Positions 1-11,900 of a DNA stretch of 64,000 nt are shown here, one piece after another. Numbering within the stretch: the first letter of the stretch is position 1; each line of letters opens with the position of its first letter. The position numbers were made by a program, and so were the translations under genes. The DNA comes from Enoplosus armatus (lineage: Eukaryota > Chordata > Actinopteri > Centrarchiformes > Enoplosidae), in contig NC_092191.1 of the NCBI RefSeq assembly GCF_043641665.1, positions 15,903,501-15,967,500 on the forward strand. Reading direction: 5' to 3'. The notes under the pieces were generated by a model that was not told where the DNA came from, made no database searches, and saw nothing but the letters and a program-made list of their open reading frames with translations.

Positions 1-462
1 CTTTGCTTCCTCTGCATGTTGGCAAATGCCCCCTTCTGTGTGTAGTTGACCCCAATCTATCCCCACAGCAGAGCTGCTCTACACATGCTAGAAGTATTAG
101 CCTGCAGGCCTATTAAGAGATTATCTGCTAGGATTGCATGCTAGTTACAGAGGAGGGTGACAGACTGAAGGGAGGCAAAACTAGAATTAGCAGAGAAATT
201 AACAGCAATTAGCAGACTTAACATAAAATAAATAAAAATAAAGTCATTATTAGGTCTTAACGTAAAATAGCAAAGCTATTTCGGACAGTTATTCACTCAA
301 CAGGTTCCTGCCTCCCGGAAAAGACAAATGGACAGAAAAACAACAAATGCAAACTATTCTTGGAAATTCAAGAGCGGCAAGGGAGAAGAGTACCTGAAGG
401 GGGAGGGGGTAAGGCAACGATATAAAAGGGAGGGTTGCAAAAAATAATAACCTGGACCTTAC
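1..462 (-). other. Intron 1 (partial) of the secreted-protein gene
   Basis: Non-coding sequence downstream of the signal-peptide exon's donor, reading leftward. It is A/T-rich and contains no exon with convincing splice borders and no repeat that I recognise. Confidence 0.45.
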
Positions 463-523
463 TGTTGGTTGCAAGCAAGACCAGAGACAGCAGGAGCAGC
501 GGACAGTACTGGACAGCCCTCAT
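463..523 (-). CDS. First coding exon of an unidentified secreted protein (partial gene)
   Basis: Reading the minus strand, an ATG at 523-521 opens a 20-codon exon (MRAVQYCPLLLLSLVLLATN plus one base) that ends at a good splice donor (ACA then gtaagg, 462 downward). The peptide is a textbook signal sequence: short charged start, an uninterrupted Leu/Val/Ala hydrophobic core, then small polar residues. The gene is therefore probably that of a secreted or type I membrane protein and continues beyond position 1. It lies about 1.4 kb beyond the TACC2 poly(A) signal, in the same orientation. The mature part is not in view, so the family cannot be named. A first coding exon holding only the signal peptide is typical of such genes. 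Confidence 0.6.
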
Positions 524-1880
524 GGTCCTCGGTCGTCCTGATCACACAATGAAAAGCAGGTTGTTTGCTCCTAAAGCCCCCTGAGCTTAATCTGAGCTAT
601 CAGATGAGCTAATATCAGCTCCTGCACTGACGAGGAGATTACCAGCCCCTCCACTGGGGCCCACGCTCTGTGTTGTGGGTCAATAGTTGCTTCTTCAGCC
701 TGGATGGGCAAAAGACACTAAACCAGAATTCTGTACTTCTCACCTTATCGCTGTGCTCTAGCCACACCCATCCTGAGTCTGGCTCTTCCTCCACCTGGTC
801 CAGCACTGACATCACCCTGCTGCACCAGGACTGATCACGACGAAAGTGATCTCTGAACTTTTACTGGCACTGTGGCTCTACAGGTGTGCATTTAGTTTCT
901 TCAGTGCCAGGTTCATCTGTCACAGGATGCTTGGAAACATTTGCCTGTGTGAAATTAGAAAATATTCAGCGACATTTTGACAGAATCAGAAACGGGTTTT
1001 ATTGCCAAGTAGATTTTCACATAGAAGGAATCTGCTCTGGTATTTTGGCAGACAGACGAAGTCAAGCACTCGTCCTGTGACACCACTCGTGTTCTAAATA
1101 TGTTCTTTCAAATGGATTTTAAACTGGATGTTATTTAATACTAATTATTTATTCCATAAAAATGGAATGGTGATGTTTAAGCTTGGTCTGTAAGTTTGCA
1201 TTCATATATAAACCTCGAGTGGCAGAAATTTGATTCTTAACCATTTATCCATTACTTTCAGCAATCTATTTCAACCTTTCTGACTAGTTTTCACACTCAA
1301 TCACACTCCGCGTGGAGGAATGTCCTGTGCAGTTGTAGCATTGTAGCTGGAAGTTTATTGGTTATCGTGGCAATAAATACATGAAAGATCAGCCTCACAG
1401 TAATTTGTAATTCTATTTGCGTTTATTTTCCTCTTAAACACAAATATGTGGAAATGTGTATATTTTACTAAATCAAAATTATTATTTTTTTTTTTTTTCA
1501 AATTAGCATCTTTCCACATACCCCAAGTACAGGCAAGTACAGAAGTATCCCCTGATTGGGGATCTAAAGTAAGAGAAAACAAGAAAACAAACACAAAAAC
1601 AGGTCTATAATGCATCAGTGCATCATTTAAATATAAGCAAGATCATCTGTGCTTGTCTATCTTGTTTCCTGAGACGCTGCCTGGAAACAGTACAATGTCA
1701 AAGAGTCACATCACATCTTAACCCTGATTTATCGTCGGCCATGCCAGGTCAGATAATCTCTTTCAGACAGATGCAGAGAGCCTTTTCACCATGATGTTTG
1801 GTATCTCACATGGAAGCCCTTCTGACTCTCAGTGGAAAAAAAGCATGTAATGTGGGAAAAGAACCAGAGGAAACCCAGTG
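524..1880. other. Intergenic region between TACC2 3' end and the secreted-protein gene
   Basis: No open frame here resembles a protein. The part next to 523 should hold the 5' UTR and promoter of the leftward secreted-protein gene, but I see no clear TATA box. A run of about 12 T at 1487-1498 is the only low-complexity feature. Confidence 0.5.
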
Positions 1881-1896
1881 TGCTGTATTGCCATCT

Positions 1897-1902
1897 TTTA
1901 TT
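1897..1902 (-). terminator. tacc2: Probable TACC2 poly(A) signal (AATAAA)
   Basis: The plus strand reads TTTATT, so the transcript reads GTGCAATAAAAG, a canonical poly(A) hexamer about 840 bases after the TACC2 stop codon. The implied 3' UTR is roughly 1880-2741. Other A/T-rich hexamer-like sites exist further left, so longer 3' UTRs are possible. Confidence 0.55.
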
Positions 1903-2741
1903 GCACTTTGTAAGCAGATGCTGTACAGGAGGTGTGCAGAGAAGTTATTCCTCAGTGTGACACAACGACCATAGCAGGACTAGGACATGTCAATCGAAAC
2001 TTAAATTACTGCTGGTCACAACTGGATACAGTCACGATTAGTTTGCTTTATATCAAAATAAAATCCAAAATATAGTCCCACAATTTCAACGAGGAAGCTA
2101 TGACAAGTATGACAAATATCTACAAGGTTACATGAGGGAGGCGGGCTGAGGATGACAGAATAACTATCAAAAATGCAGATGAGTCTTTTTCATACTTTTC
2201 CTATAGTATATACAAACATTAACATTACAGGTCTCTCACATGCAGTAAACTATTGTGATAGTTTGTGTTCTCTTAGTGGTGTATCAACATTTTATGAATG
2301 AATCAAAGTCTCTGTTACTCTTTTGCAACGTCTATCAACAGGAGTGGGTAAACAGTCTTCTCCTTCAGTGGCTGTCATGGCAACATCATTACAGATAATT
2401 TAACCCACAAACAATCAATTCTCACTTTTCTCATTATCATACACACTCACTCGCACGCGCAGACACACGCATGATATGATACATTTTCTAAAACTTTAAA
2501 CCAGACCCCTGATACAGTACAATACACTGACACATCAAAAATGTACAGAGGGATTAAGAGGAAGCCATTCCTGTGGATCCTGGTATACACAAAGTCAGTA
2601 GGATGTTGAACCCAAAGACCACTTAATGTCCATCAGTCCTTGGAGGAGTGGTAAATATTACTGATCCGCTTCATTTTCAAAGTAGCTTTTCTACAACCAC
2701 TCCTCTTCTCTGTGAGAGTTGGCCTGGGTGTGGTGTGGTCG

Positions 2742-2807
2742 CTAACTCTTCCCCATCTTGGCGATCAGCTCATCGCAGATCTTTGTCAACTCCTCGATCT
2801 CTTTGTT
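2742..2807 (-). CDS. tacc2: TACC2 last coding exon
   Basis: Encodes [21 protein letters not shown] and a TAG stop at 2744-2742, the near-invariant end of the vertebrate TACC domain. The acceptor is ttttacag just before 2807; phase 0. Confidence 0.95.
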   Translation of the reverse strand, partial: NKEIEELTKICDELIAKMGKS

Positions 2808-2873
2808 CTGTAAAACAATTCAAATTACAGTTTATATACTTGTTCGCTTTGATATATTTTAATATATCAATAC

Positions 2874-2927
<54 letters not shown>

Positions 2928-5900
2928 TAGTTAATGAGGAATTCTGACTGACCTTTTGCTCCAGAGTGCGCTCCAGAGAGTCCACCTTCATCTGCTCCTT
3001 CCTCAGACTGGCCTGGTAGGCGGCCTGCTCCTGCTTGGCCTTGGCCCGCACCTGAGCTATGTCCGAATTGGCCCTGGAAACACACAAGGGATACAATGAG
3101 AATCAAGTCACCTCTCCATAACTCCCATAAGCCTGGGAAGTCTTTGCAAAAGCCTCACGTTTGCGAAGCCAGTACAGAATTAATCTCTGGAAATTTCCAA
3201 TAGATGTAGTATAAATGATCTATAGAAACAGCTAATTACATTGGCCTATATCCAAACACATTTCAGCTCTGCATTGAGTTATTGTGCAGTTAGTGCATTG
3301 TGGTGTTTGCCCTTTGGGGAAATAACAGTCAAAACATGACATAAAGAGAGGATGTATGGACTCACTTGTCTAGTTTCTCCTCTGCATGAATCTTCAGGGC
3401 TTGATAGCGCTGTTCCTCCTTACGGACCCTGGACAGATACTCCTGAGCGCATTTCTTCAGAACGTCTTCGTTCTGAACGGAGGGAGAGATATTTTTAATT
3501 ACTTACCATAAGGGTTGTCAAGCTACATTTTAGATGACTTACAAGGCCAGTCATGCTGAAAAACACTCATTAGATGTGAATAATTTGTGTGTCAGTCACC
3601 TTGCGGAAGCCCTCCAGTACATCTTTCATCTTCTCGTAACGTCGGAAGAGGTCGGCCAGAGACTTTTCCACAGAGTTGAGGTCGGCCAAGGCCTGGTCCT
3701 TCTCCATGATCAGCTGCTGGATGGTGTGATGGGAGAGAGACTTCTCTTTCTGGTCATCCTCTGATGGACACACACACACAAATATACTGCAGATCAGATC
3801 ATCCGTCTATGTACTGAAGAGTCTGCTGTAATGGACACACACTGTTTAAAGACCAACACACATATATACAAACAAATACTTTATTTTTTTGACAATATAT
3901 CAAAATGGATTTGAGGGTTAATATGATTTAACAGCATTTTATACTACACTATATGAGTATATTTGATAAACCAGTGTAGCATGCAAACAAAAACACTGAA
4001 CAATGGGACAATCAAAGAGACCTGTAAACCACAGAGACACAGCTGGCAGCTGCTGCTTTACCTTCAGTATTCAATGACAAAGCTCCCACAGTATTTCAGC
4101 CCCCTCCCAACTTTCCCTTTTCCACAAGTTTATATGACCAACCTGCTTATCTCACTAATTCTGCATGAATGACTATCTACAGTACAGATGTGCATATAAA
4201 GATTTCCAGTGTGTATTTGTACTAAAAGTTTCTAAAAGTTTCTTAATTTGTATAATGTTGCACTACTATCAGCAACTGACGGGTAAAATAAAGGGCAGCT
4301 TAATAGAAAATGACAAAAGATTATTTTTATCCGTTAAAACAATTCAGTGTCTCAACATACAGGATGAGATGCAACAAAATGGACAAACAAATGTCACTGG
4401 ATGAGATGAAGAAAGTGAGCACATCTGCTCCCCTCTCTGACGGACGGATGGAGCGATGTGAGCTGACACAAAACAAGTGACGGACAGTTCTGCGTTACTC
4501 ACCTGGCATGCCTGTCAGGGTTATCAAATAGTAAGGGGCAAAGATGGGAGCAGAACAGAAAAGAAGGGACTGTGTTAAGTCAAGCTGGGAGGCCAAGACA
4601 CGTGAGAGAGCCGAGTGTTAGACACGAGCAGAGACAGATTGTTCCTTTTTTTTGTGACAGTGCTTTAATGAGAGTAAGAAATTAAATTAGACAGCAGCAA
4701 AAATCAAATCTTCATGTGGCGAAGAAGATGTAGGTGAGAGCAGGAATAATGCAGAGAGGGAACCCTGCAGCGAGATTTAATGAGTCCAGAGAAGCTGGAC
4801 ACGAGCGGGCAAACGTGAGCACTTCCCCCTCCAATGACATCAGGATTCAGTTCGTATCAATCATACATGAAAGCAAGCACATAGCAAAGCTAGCTTGTGT
4901 CGGAGGGTAAAAAAAATACTTAACTCAAGTGCAGCAAAAATTAGTGGTTGGGGAACAAAAGTAACTGGCTTAAAAGAAAATGTACGTGTCCAGTAATCTG
5001 TCACCAACGCTTGGGTTTTGTAAGAAATGCAAACCTAAATTTAACATTGAACTCACCTATCATCTGTGCAATTGTCTTCTCATACTCAGCAACAATCCTC
5101 CTGTGGATGAGAAATCGTAGGATATGGATGGGATTATATGAGTATGACAAATTATTTCAAAGTACACATGCCTCTACAACAATCTTATTTTAAACAATTC
5201 ATGTATTTGTCTCCATCCATGAAAATGATATATGAAGATTTTGTTTACCCGTCTGTCTCATTAGCAAGATGTCTAAATAAAAAGCTAGAATTGGGTGGAT
5301 ATTAATCAGATAGCTGTGGGTCTGACACTTCTGCCAAACCATTTGCGCTTTTGGTCATAAGTTTGATATTGTGCTAATTTTCTGGTGGGGACATCTGATA
5401 GCTGAGGGGAAAAAAATGCTATTTTGAGATATTTTTTGATATAAACGACAAACACACACAAAATGTTTTTTTTTTATCAGTGTCCAGTTTCCATCTGAGG
5501 CTTGTTGCTGTAAGTTCCCCCCACACTCCAAGCCAAGAACCAGCTGGCCCAATAGGAAGACTTGTTTTGGGAAAAGCAGGTTGCCAGAGGTAAGAGGATT
5601 GATTAGCCATGCCTTCCCTTTAGCCTCTTAGCCCTTCCTTATCCTGGGCCCAATCAGTCAAATAAAGTAAGCCCTGTCTTATCCACACTTAGTGAGCTAT
5701 GGCCAGCTGGACCCACAACCACCACCTGCTGACAGAGAACAAGGTTTTAGTGCTGCATATCTCTATCTCCTTGAACCCCCATTAGCAGCCATTTGTCTGA
5801 CTTAGATTGATCTTCTGTAGATGTAAATTTGAGTGTTTGTAATACCAATTTTGAGCTGTTGTCGGGCAGTTGGAGGTGTATAATCTAAATGACAGCCCCT

Positions 5901-8900
5901 AACACATTTTCTCATGGATATCTAACTTTTTAACTTACCTTACACGTAACATATAAACAGCATCTATTCCTATATTCTGCACAGCTAAGACTCATGTTGA
6001 TAGTAAGATTGAGATGGACTTCTTTAACTGGCTCTCCACTCCGCAGTTAACCATGGCTTTGGGTGACAGTATAAGCGAGATAAACCAACTGACAGGTTAA
6101 ATGGCGGTGTCTGAAAACATCATGAAACGCAGGGAAGTGTTAAAAACATTCTGTAGCGTATGGGGACAACCCAAGGTGCTACTTCTTACCTCATCTCCAC
6201 CACTTCCTGTCGACTGTTTTCATACTTCCTCTGCCACTCCAGCACTTCTTTCTCCTTTGTCACAATCTGAGAAGGGTGACAAAATCATGAAGTAAATTGT
6301 GAGATGTTGAATTGAAGTATATACAGCATTTAAGACTTATAGAATAAAAATAAACATTTTGGAGGCACCTCCTCTCTTGCAATTCCCAGTGAGTGGTCCA
6401 GATCTCTGGGCAGGTGGGGACTCTCCGCTTCGATGTAGTTGGTAGTCCTGGTGTACAGGGAGTTCTTGGACACGGCACTCTCTACTGGAGATGACACGTC
6501 TCTGTGCTGCTTCCAGGCACCAAAGGAGAAGGAGAGGAAAGGAAACATCACCAGTCACAAACCAGACTGAGCTACAAATGGGGACACCCTCACCCTCGAG
6601 ACCACCCGCACATTCTCAACAGGATTCCTGAACCAAACTGCAAGGCAGCATCAAACTATATCATAATGTACCACACAGCAAAATCAATATGTAAATGAGG
6701 CAGGCTAGTGATGTTCCTGAAGACTTGGGTCAGCCGCCACATGATTGGATGAAACAGTCTTCATTGCCACAGTATTAGCCAAGTGATCTGGCTGATGCTG
6801 CCCCCAGCTGAGCAGTCATGATCACCTGCTCATCGCAGTAGCTTGAATGTGATTGGGTCCAGGCAAGGCAGAGGGGAAGGAGGGTAGCAGTTGATACAGC
6901 AAGGACTGCATCATATACAGGAGAGGGAGGACAGGGTACTGGGCAGCATTAGATATCGATGTTAGTCGTATTACAAACAGTAAATATGGTCTTACCTGTT
7001 GTGGCTAGGATCATAGTGTTTACTGTAACCTGTTACAGTGCCCAATTCTTTTATAATTACAAAGACTATGATGTGAGGTGAACCAGAAAATCCACAGAAT
7101 TCATCATTAGAAAGAGTATATATGCATGTGACCATTACAACCTATGACAATACTCTACCAACAAGTCCTCACACAAAACCTCATCAAAATGCAGAAACAA
7201 TCCTCTGTACCATTTTGGGGCTCCTAAAACTCTGCTCTGAAAGGGATTTAGTCATCCTTGGGAGAGACGAATTACGGGAGGATTTGATTAAATGGTGGGG
7301 GCACACAGGGGACAAGGAGACTGAGATCCACTAATATGTGGAAAAGAGAGTGAAGTGTGCAGTCTGGTTGGAGCAGTTATTCCACTGAGGGTAAAGACTA
7401 GTCAAGTTTTGGTAAACATGGACATCTTTTGCTTTTAGTCAGATGATGATTGATTTGGCTTACCCTCCCAATTAATTTTAATTAATGAAATTACCACAAA
7501 GTAATTGCCAGACAAACAACCTGGGGCCTTTGTAGCCCTTGAGGGTCTCGGGCCCAGGGGCAGTTGCCCGCTTTGCCTTGGACAAAAAGCATCCTCACCA
7601 TGTCAACATGTCAAGTAAACTGCAAACTTTTAAGCAGTTCTTGCAGGTAAAAATCACATAGTCTTAAGGAAAAACTACTTAATGTGAACAAAAAAGGGGC
7701 AAATTGAAGACACAAGCTGAAGCCACTCATCAAACACTACATCAAACACAAACATAACCCAGTAGTAGATGTATAAAGACTACAAGAGAGATACTAAATA
7801 TAACTGCAGAAAACACAACTCTGACACATTCGCTCACAGGGACAAAGCACAGCTATGGTAGGCAGCAAATGTAAGGAGACCTGAAAAAATGTCTCAGGCT
7901 TCTGGACTTCTGGGGTCTACAGGAGTTAGATTATACAGAGCAGTCTGTAGGTATTTGGTCAATTGTTTTGGCTCAGCACTAGGAGGGTATGGTGCTGAAT
8001 TTGTGTAAAACATGTATAAAAGGGCTGTGATTCCTGTAGATGTGAACGCCTTCAATCACCTGAAAGTCAGCACGTTAACCTCATAGTTATTTCAAATCCA
8101 GTTTGCTGGTGCACTGAGCCAAAAACTATGAAAAGTGTGTTTATGACCAAATACTTGGACTGCACTGTAGTTGGATTAAGACGGGGACAGGTCACAAGGG
8201 TACAGTGTTACTCTTACTTTAAGTAAGGGTGAACCGTTGATATTCCACCGCCGAGTGCTGGGTTTCTTGAGTCGAGACTGTAAAATGTGTGGGACAACAG
8301 CATGAGACATGGAAGGAAAGAGGACCGGGGAGCGCCTGCCCTGCTCCAACTCCAACAAGTTTTTCCACTGACCATAAAATATGTAAGGTTCACCACTGAC
8401 CATCAAGCAACGCAAAAAATCTCACTGTTCTTATATCTAGACATGTGCTGTTTCAGCACAAGCCCTCCAACCAGCAAAAATCCTACCTAAAAAGTCCTAC
8501 CTAAAATTCCAACCAAACTGAATACTGACACCTACCTGATGTATCTGTTTGTTAGTGCTGTTAGTCTGGGTAAAGGACCAAATCATATAACAAGAATGTG
8601 ACTGGGATTTGGGGTGATGATGAGCAAAGCATCAACAAATACATCTGGGAGAGTTACATCCATATAACTCCTCCGCTGCTGATATCAAGTCTAGTGTGAG
8701 ACATTCCCAGTCACATTCTTGCTCATGTAAGCCTCTCATGAACAGGCAACATGCATGTTGCCCAACATGCATAATAATAAAGGCAAGAAACAAAGAGGAA
8801 GGAACAGCACTCAGTTCCTGAGGAGTCAACCTGAAAGAGCTCGCTGCTAGTCGGGGCGGGAGGTGGACGCATTAAGCCATGTTAGAGATTTCATATGTGG

Positions 8901-11900
8901 GGACTGAAGAGGTGGCAGGACTGCGGATGTAGTGGTGCAGCCACCATGTTGATAAGGCCATGAGTTCACAGTCACACTCAGAATGGTGTGTTTAGGGGGA
9001 GGGATAGGCAGGCTGACACACACTCATGCACGCACACTACAGTCACGCGCACATGCATTTTACACACACACCTGCTTTTCTGTAAGCACTCATTCAAGAT
9101 GCATCTTTCCTCACACACACACATACACCCACACACACTTTCGTACAGCAGGTGCAGGACTCAACGCAGTACCTGGGGGTTTACAGTGGAGAGGGAGAGG
9201 CATTGAGAGATGTTTTTGGCTACCTGCAGAGCCTCTATCCTCAGGGCAGCAAGCACCAGCTCCTCCTGGGCCGCACACATGGTGGTGGGGGGTGGGGAGA
9301 GGGGATTGATGTATTTCAGGGGGTAAAGGGGGGAGGTTGCGGCCCAAGGATGAGAGAGCAAAGGGAAAACATATAGAAACTTGAGTTGAGCGCACACACT
9401 TGCGACTGTCTACATTTTTACACACCATCAATCTATTTCACACAGTAAGCTAAAACTTAAGTAAGAGGAGGGAAAAAATGGGAAAAAGAAAAGGCAAGAT
9501 GTCGTATGGTGACACAATGGGAGTAACGTTCATACAAAAACACACACAATCACATATCAGGGCCGCAAATGGGCCACCAGAGGCAAGGCCTGTAAGGTTT
9601 ATCAAGAGGGGTCATGTGTGGTCTGTCAACACACCTGTAGTTTTTGGGCGAATGCGGTGGGGTTGGTCTCTGCCAGGTCAGGCTCCAGGTACTGCAGGGG
9701 GTCCTCACACTCAGACAGCCTGTCTAACATGGGCATGGCCAGGGCTGGAGCAGGGACCTCCTCTGGGCCCTGGCTATGGGGCTACAGGGGCACCGGGAGG
9801 AGTAGGCAGAGGGCAGGGAGGAGGGCAGGGGTCAGCATGGCAAAGCAAGCGCTGAGTGTTTGAGTGGCAGCATTGGGAGCTGAGTCACTGAGCTCAAGCT
9901 GGGAACCTAGTCTGGCGGACTGGCTATGTGTTATCAGTGACAAGGCTTGAATGAGAATCCCTATGACTGATGGTGCTCATGTTGGAGGGCCTACAAAAAA
10001 GCATGTGCAGTGTAGCACTCTCCCGCTTGTGATTAAACAATGACATGGTGTTTGTTACATAATCAAAACGGACAGATTCTCCTTACATGACAGTGACAAG
10101 ACACAGAAATGATGATTTTTTTCACAACATGTGCGATAACTGCTCACTGAGTTTGAATATGACTGACCTGCTCATCCCTCTCTGTGCTCTGTGTTCGGCT
10201 GAGTGCCTCGCTCTCTCTCTTCCTGCCCTTGTCCCCAGCAGAGCCGTCAGGACCAGGCCGGGAGCTCAGCACCGGTGTCTTCATACCCGCTGTTATCTGG
10301 GCCTCCATCTCCTCAAAACTCCTGCACAGAGTGAGATGAGGCGAGCAGAGAGAGGGACATGGCATGTCATTTTCTGTATATGATGGATTAGAGTGCTAAT
10401 GAAAAGCAGCCGATCTGCGTGCATTATGCAAACCAAATTGTTGTGGTTTGCACCACAAGACTTCCTATACAGTGAACATACAATCTATAAATACTGCAAA
10501 GTAACTACACATTACAAAAAAAAAACATGCAGGGCAGTAGAGCAGTGAGATGTACCCTGTGCAGGGGGAGCTGGGCTCAAATCCATGTGCACACGTATTC
10601 TTGGTTAAATTGTCAGATACCGAGTCCAACTTCAGGTACAAAGATGGCTTCTTCACAGACAGTGGCTGCAAGACATATAATAAAGCACAAACTGCCTAAG
10701 TCTGAATTCTAATTTCAAATTGCATATATTGCATATATATGTATAAAACATAATACTCACAGGCGAAGAGGAGCCAATCTTCTCCATGTACTCAATTTCA
10801 TAGTCTTGCACTAACACAGAAAGACAAAACAAAGTTTTAGATGCAGAAGAAGAAACAGGGAGACATTTCATCCAGTGCTGAGCTCTGGACCGATGGGATC
10901 AGAAGCAGAGGCAGGGCTGTCTGTTTGTTATTTCATGTCTGACCCAGATGGTTTGAGCCACACAGCCTCTGGGAAGAGGTGGCTCTTCTGGAGGTCAGAG
11001 GGCAATAGAGAACTGGGCCAGCAGGCTTAGTTCAATGCCACAACAAAAATCAATAACGTAACTGGATGAATGAAGAGTAAAGTGGTTGTAAATGATCCAA
11101 ACATAAGCTTTGAATTTCCTTTCAGCACCGCCTGTCTGTGGTATGCTTTGATCTCTGTTAGTCATTTATTTGGACACAGGTGGCTAGAGGTACAAAGTGC
11201 CTCACCTGGAGCCTGATGAGGAAGACTGTTCTCATTAACAAAGGATGTAAGGTCAGATGGCTGAGGGAAGTCTTGTTGGTCTGAGTTCAAATCTGTATCC
11301 ATGTCGTGCAGGGCTGCCCACTTGTGACTGGTGGAGGAGGCCAGCTTCTCCTCGTCTGTGGCGTGATCATCCTGTGGGTGAAGGGAGGGAGATTCATCCG
11401 CAGACGTAGGATCCTGCAACCCAAAAGAGATGGCAGTGACAGAGTCAGAGGGAAGAGGGAGAAATACGGACAGACAAAAGTGAGAGAAATCTACAGATAT
11501 GGAGACTTAGGTACGCACCTGGGATGGGTCAGACAATGGGGATTTCTTTGGCGATCTCTTCACTCTGAAAGTATTACTGAGAAAAAGAGAAACAATCAAT
11601 CATCAAGACCCAGAGTCTCTACTCAGTACCTTCAGTATTCATCCAACATTCTCTGTCTAACACCCAGTGTTAGCTATATCTCATGTGTGTAGTCACAAAT
11701 GCTAAAATGTGAAACTGGTTGGGTACAAAATGACGACATCATTTGCATGAATCAGCGTTACCATGTAACTACTTACTGGAGTGTATGTGTGGCTGAAATG
11801 AACGAAACAGGAAAACGTTTGTTGAATCTACAGTTAGTAGTCTCACAGGGAAGAGTATGATTGCTGTGTTATGAATAGTTTATTTTTCACACAAATGGAC

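Noticed and set aside
2877..2925. Coding through the TA repeat (Tyr-Ile runs in open frames on both strands)
   Set aside because: The splice acceptor at 2808 and donor at 2952 clearly remove this as an intron.
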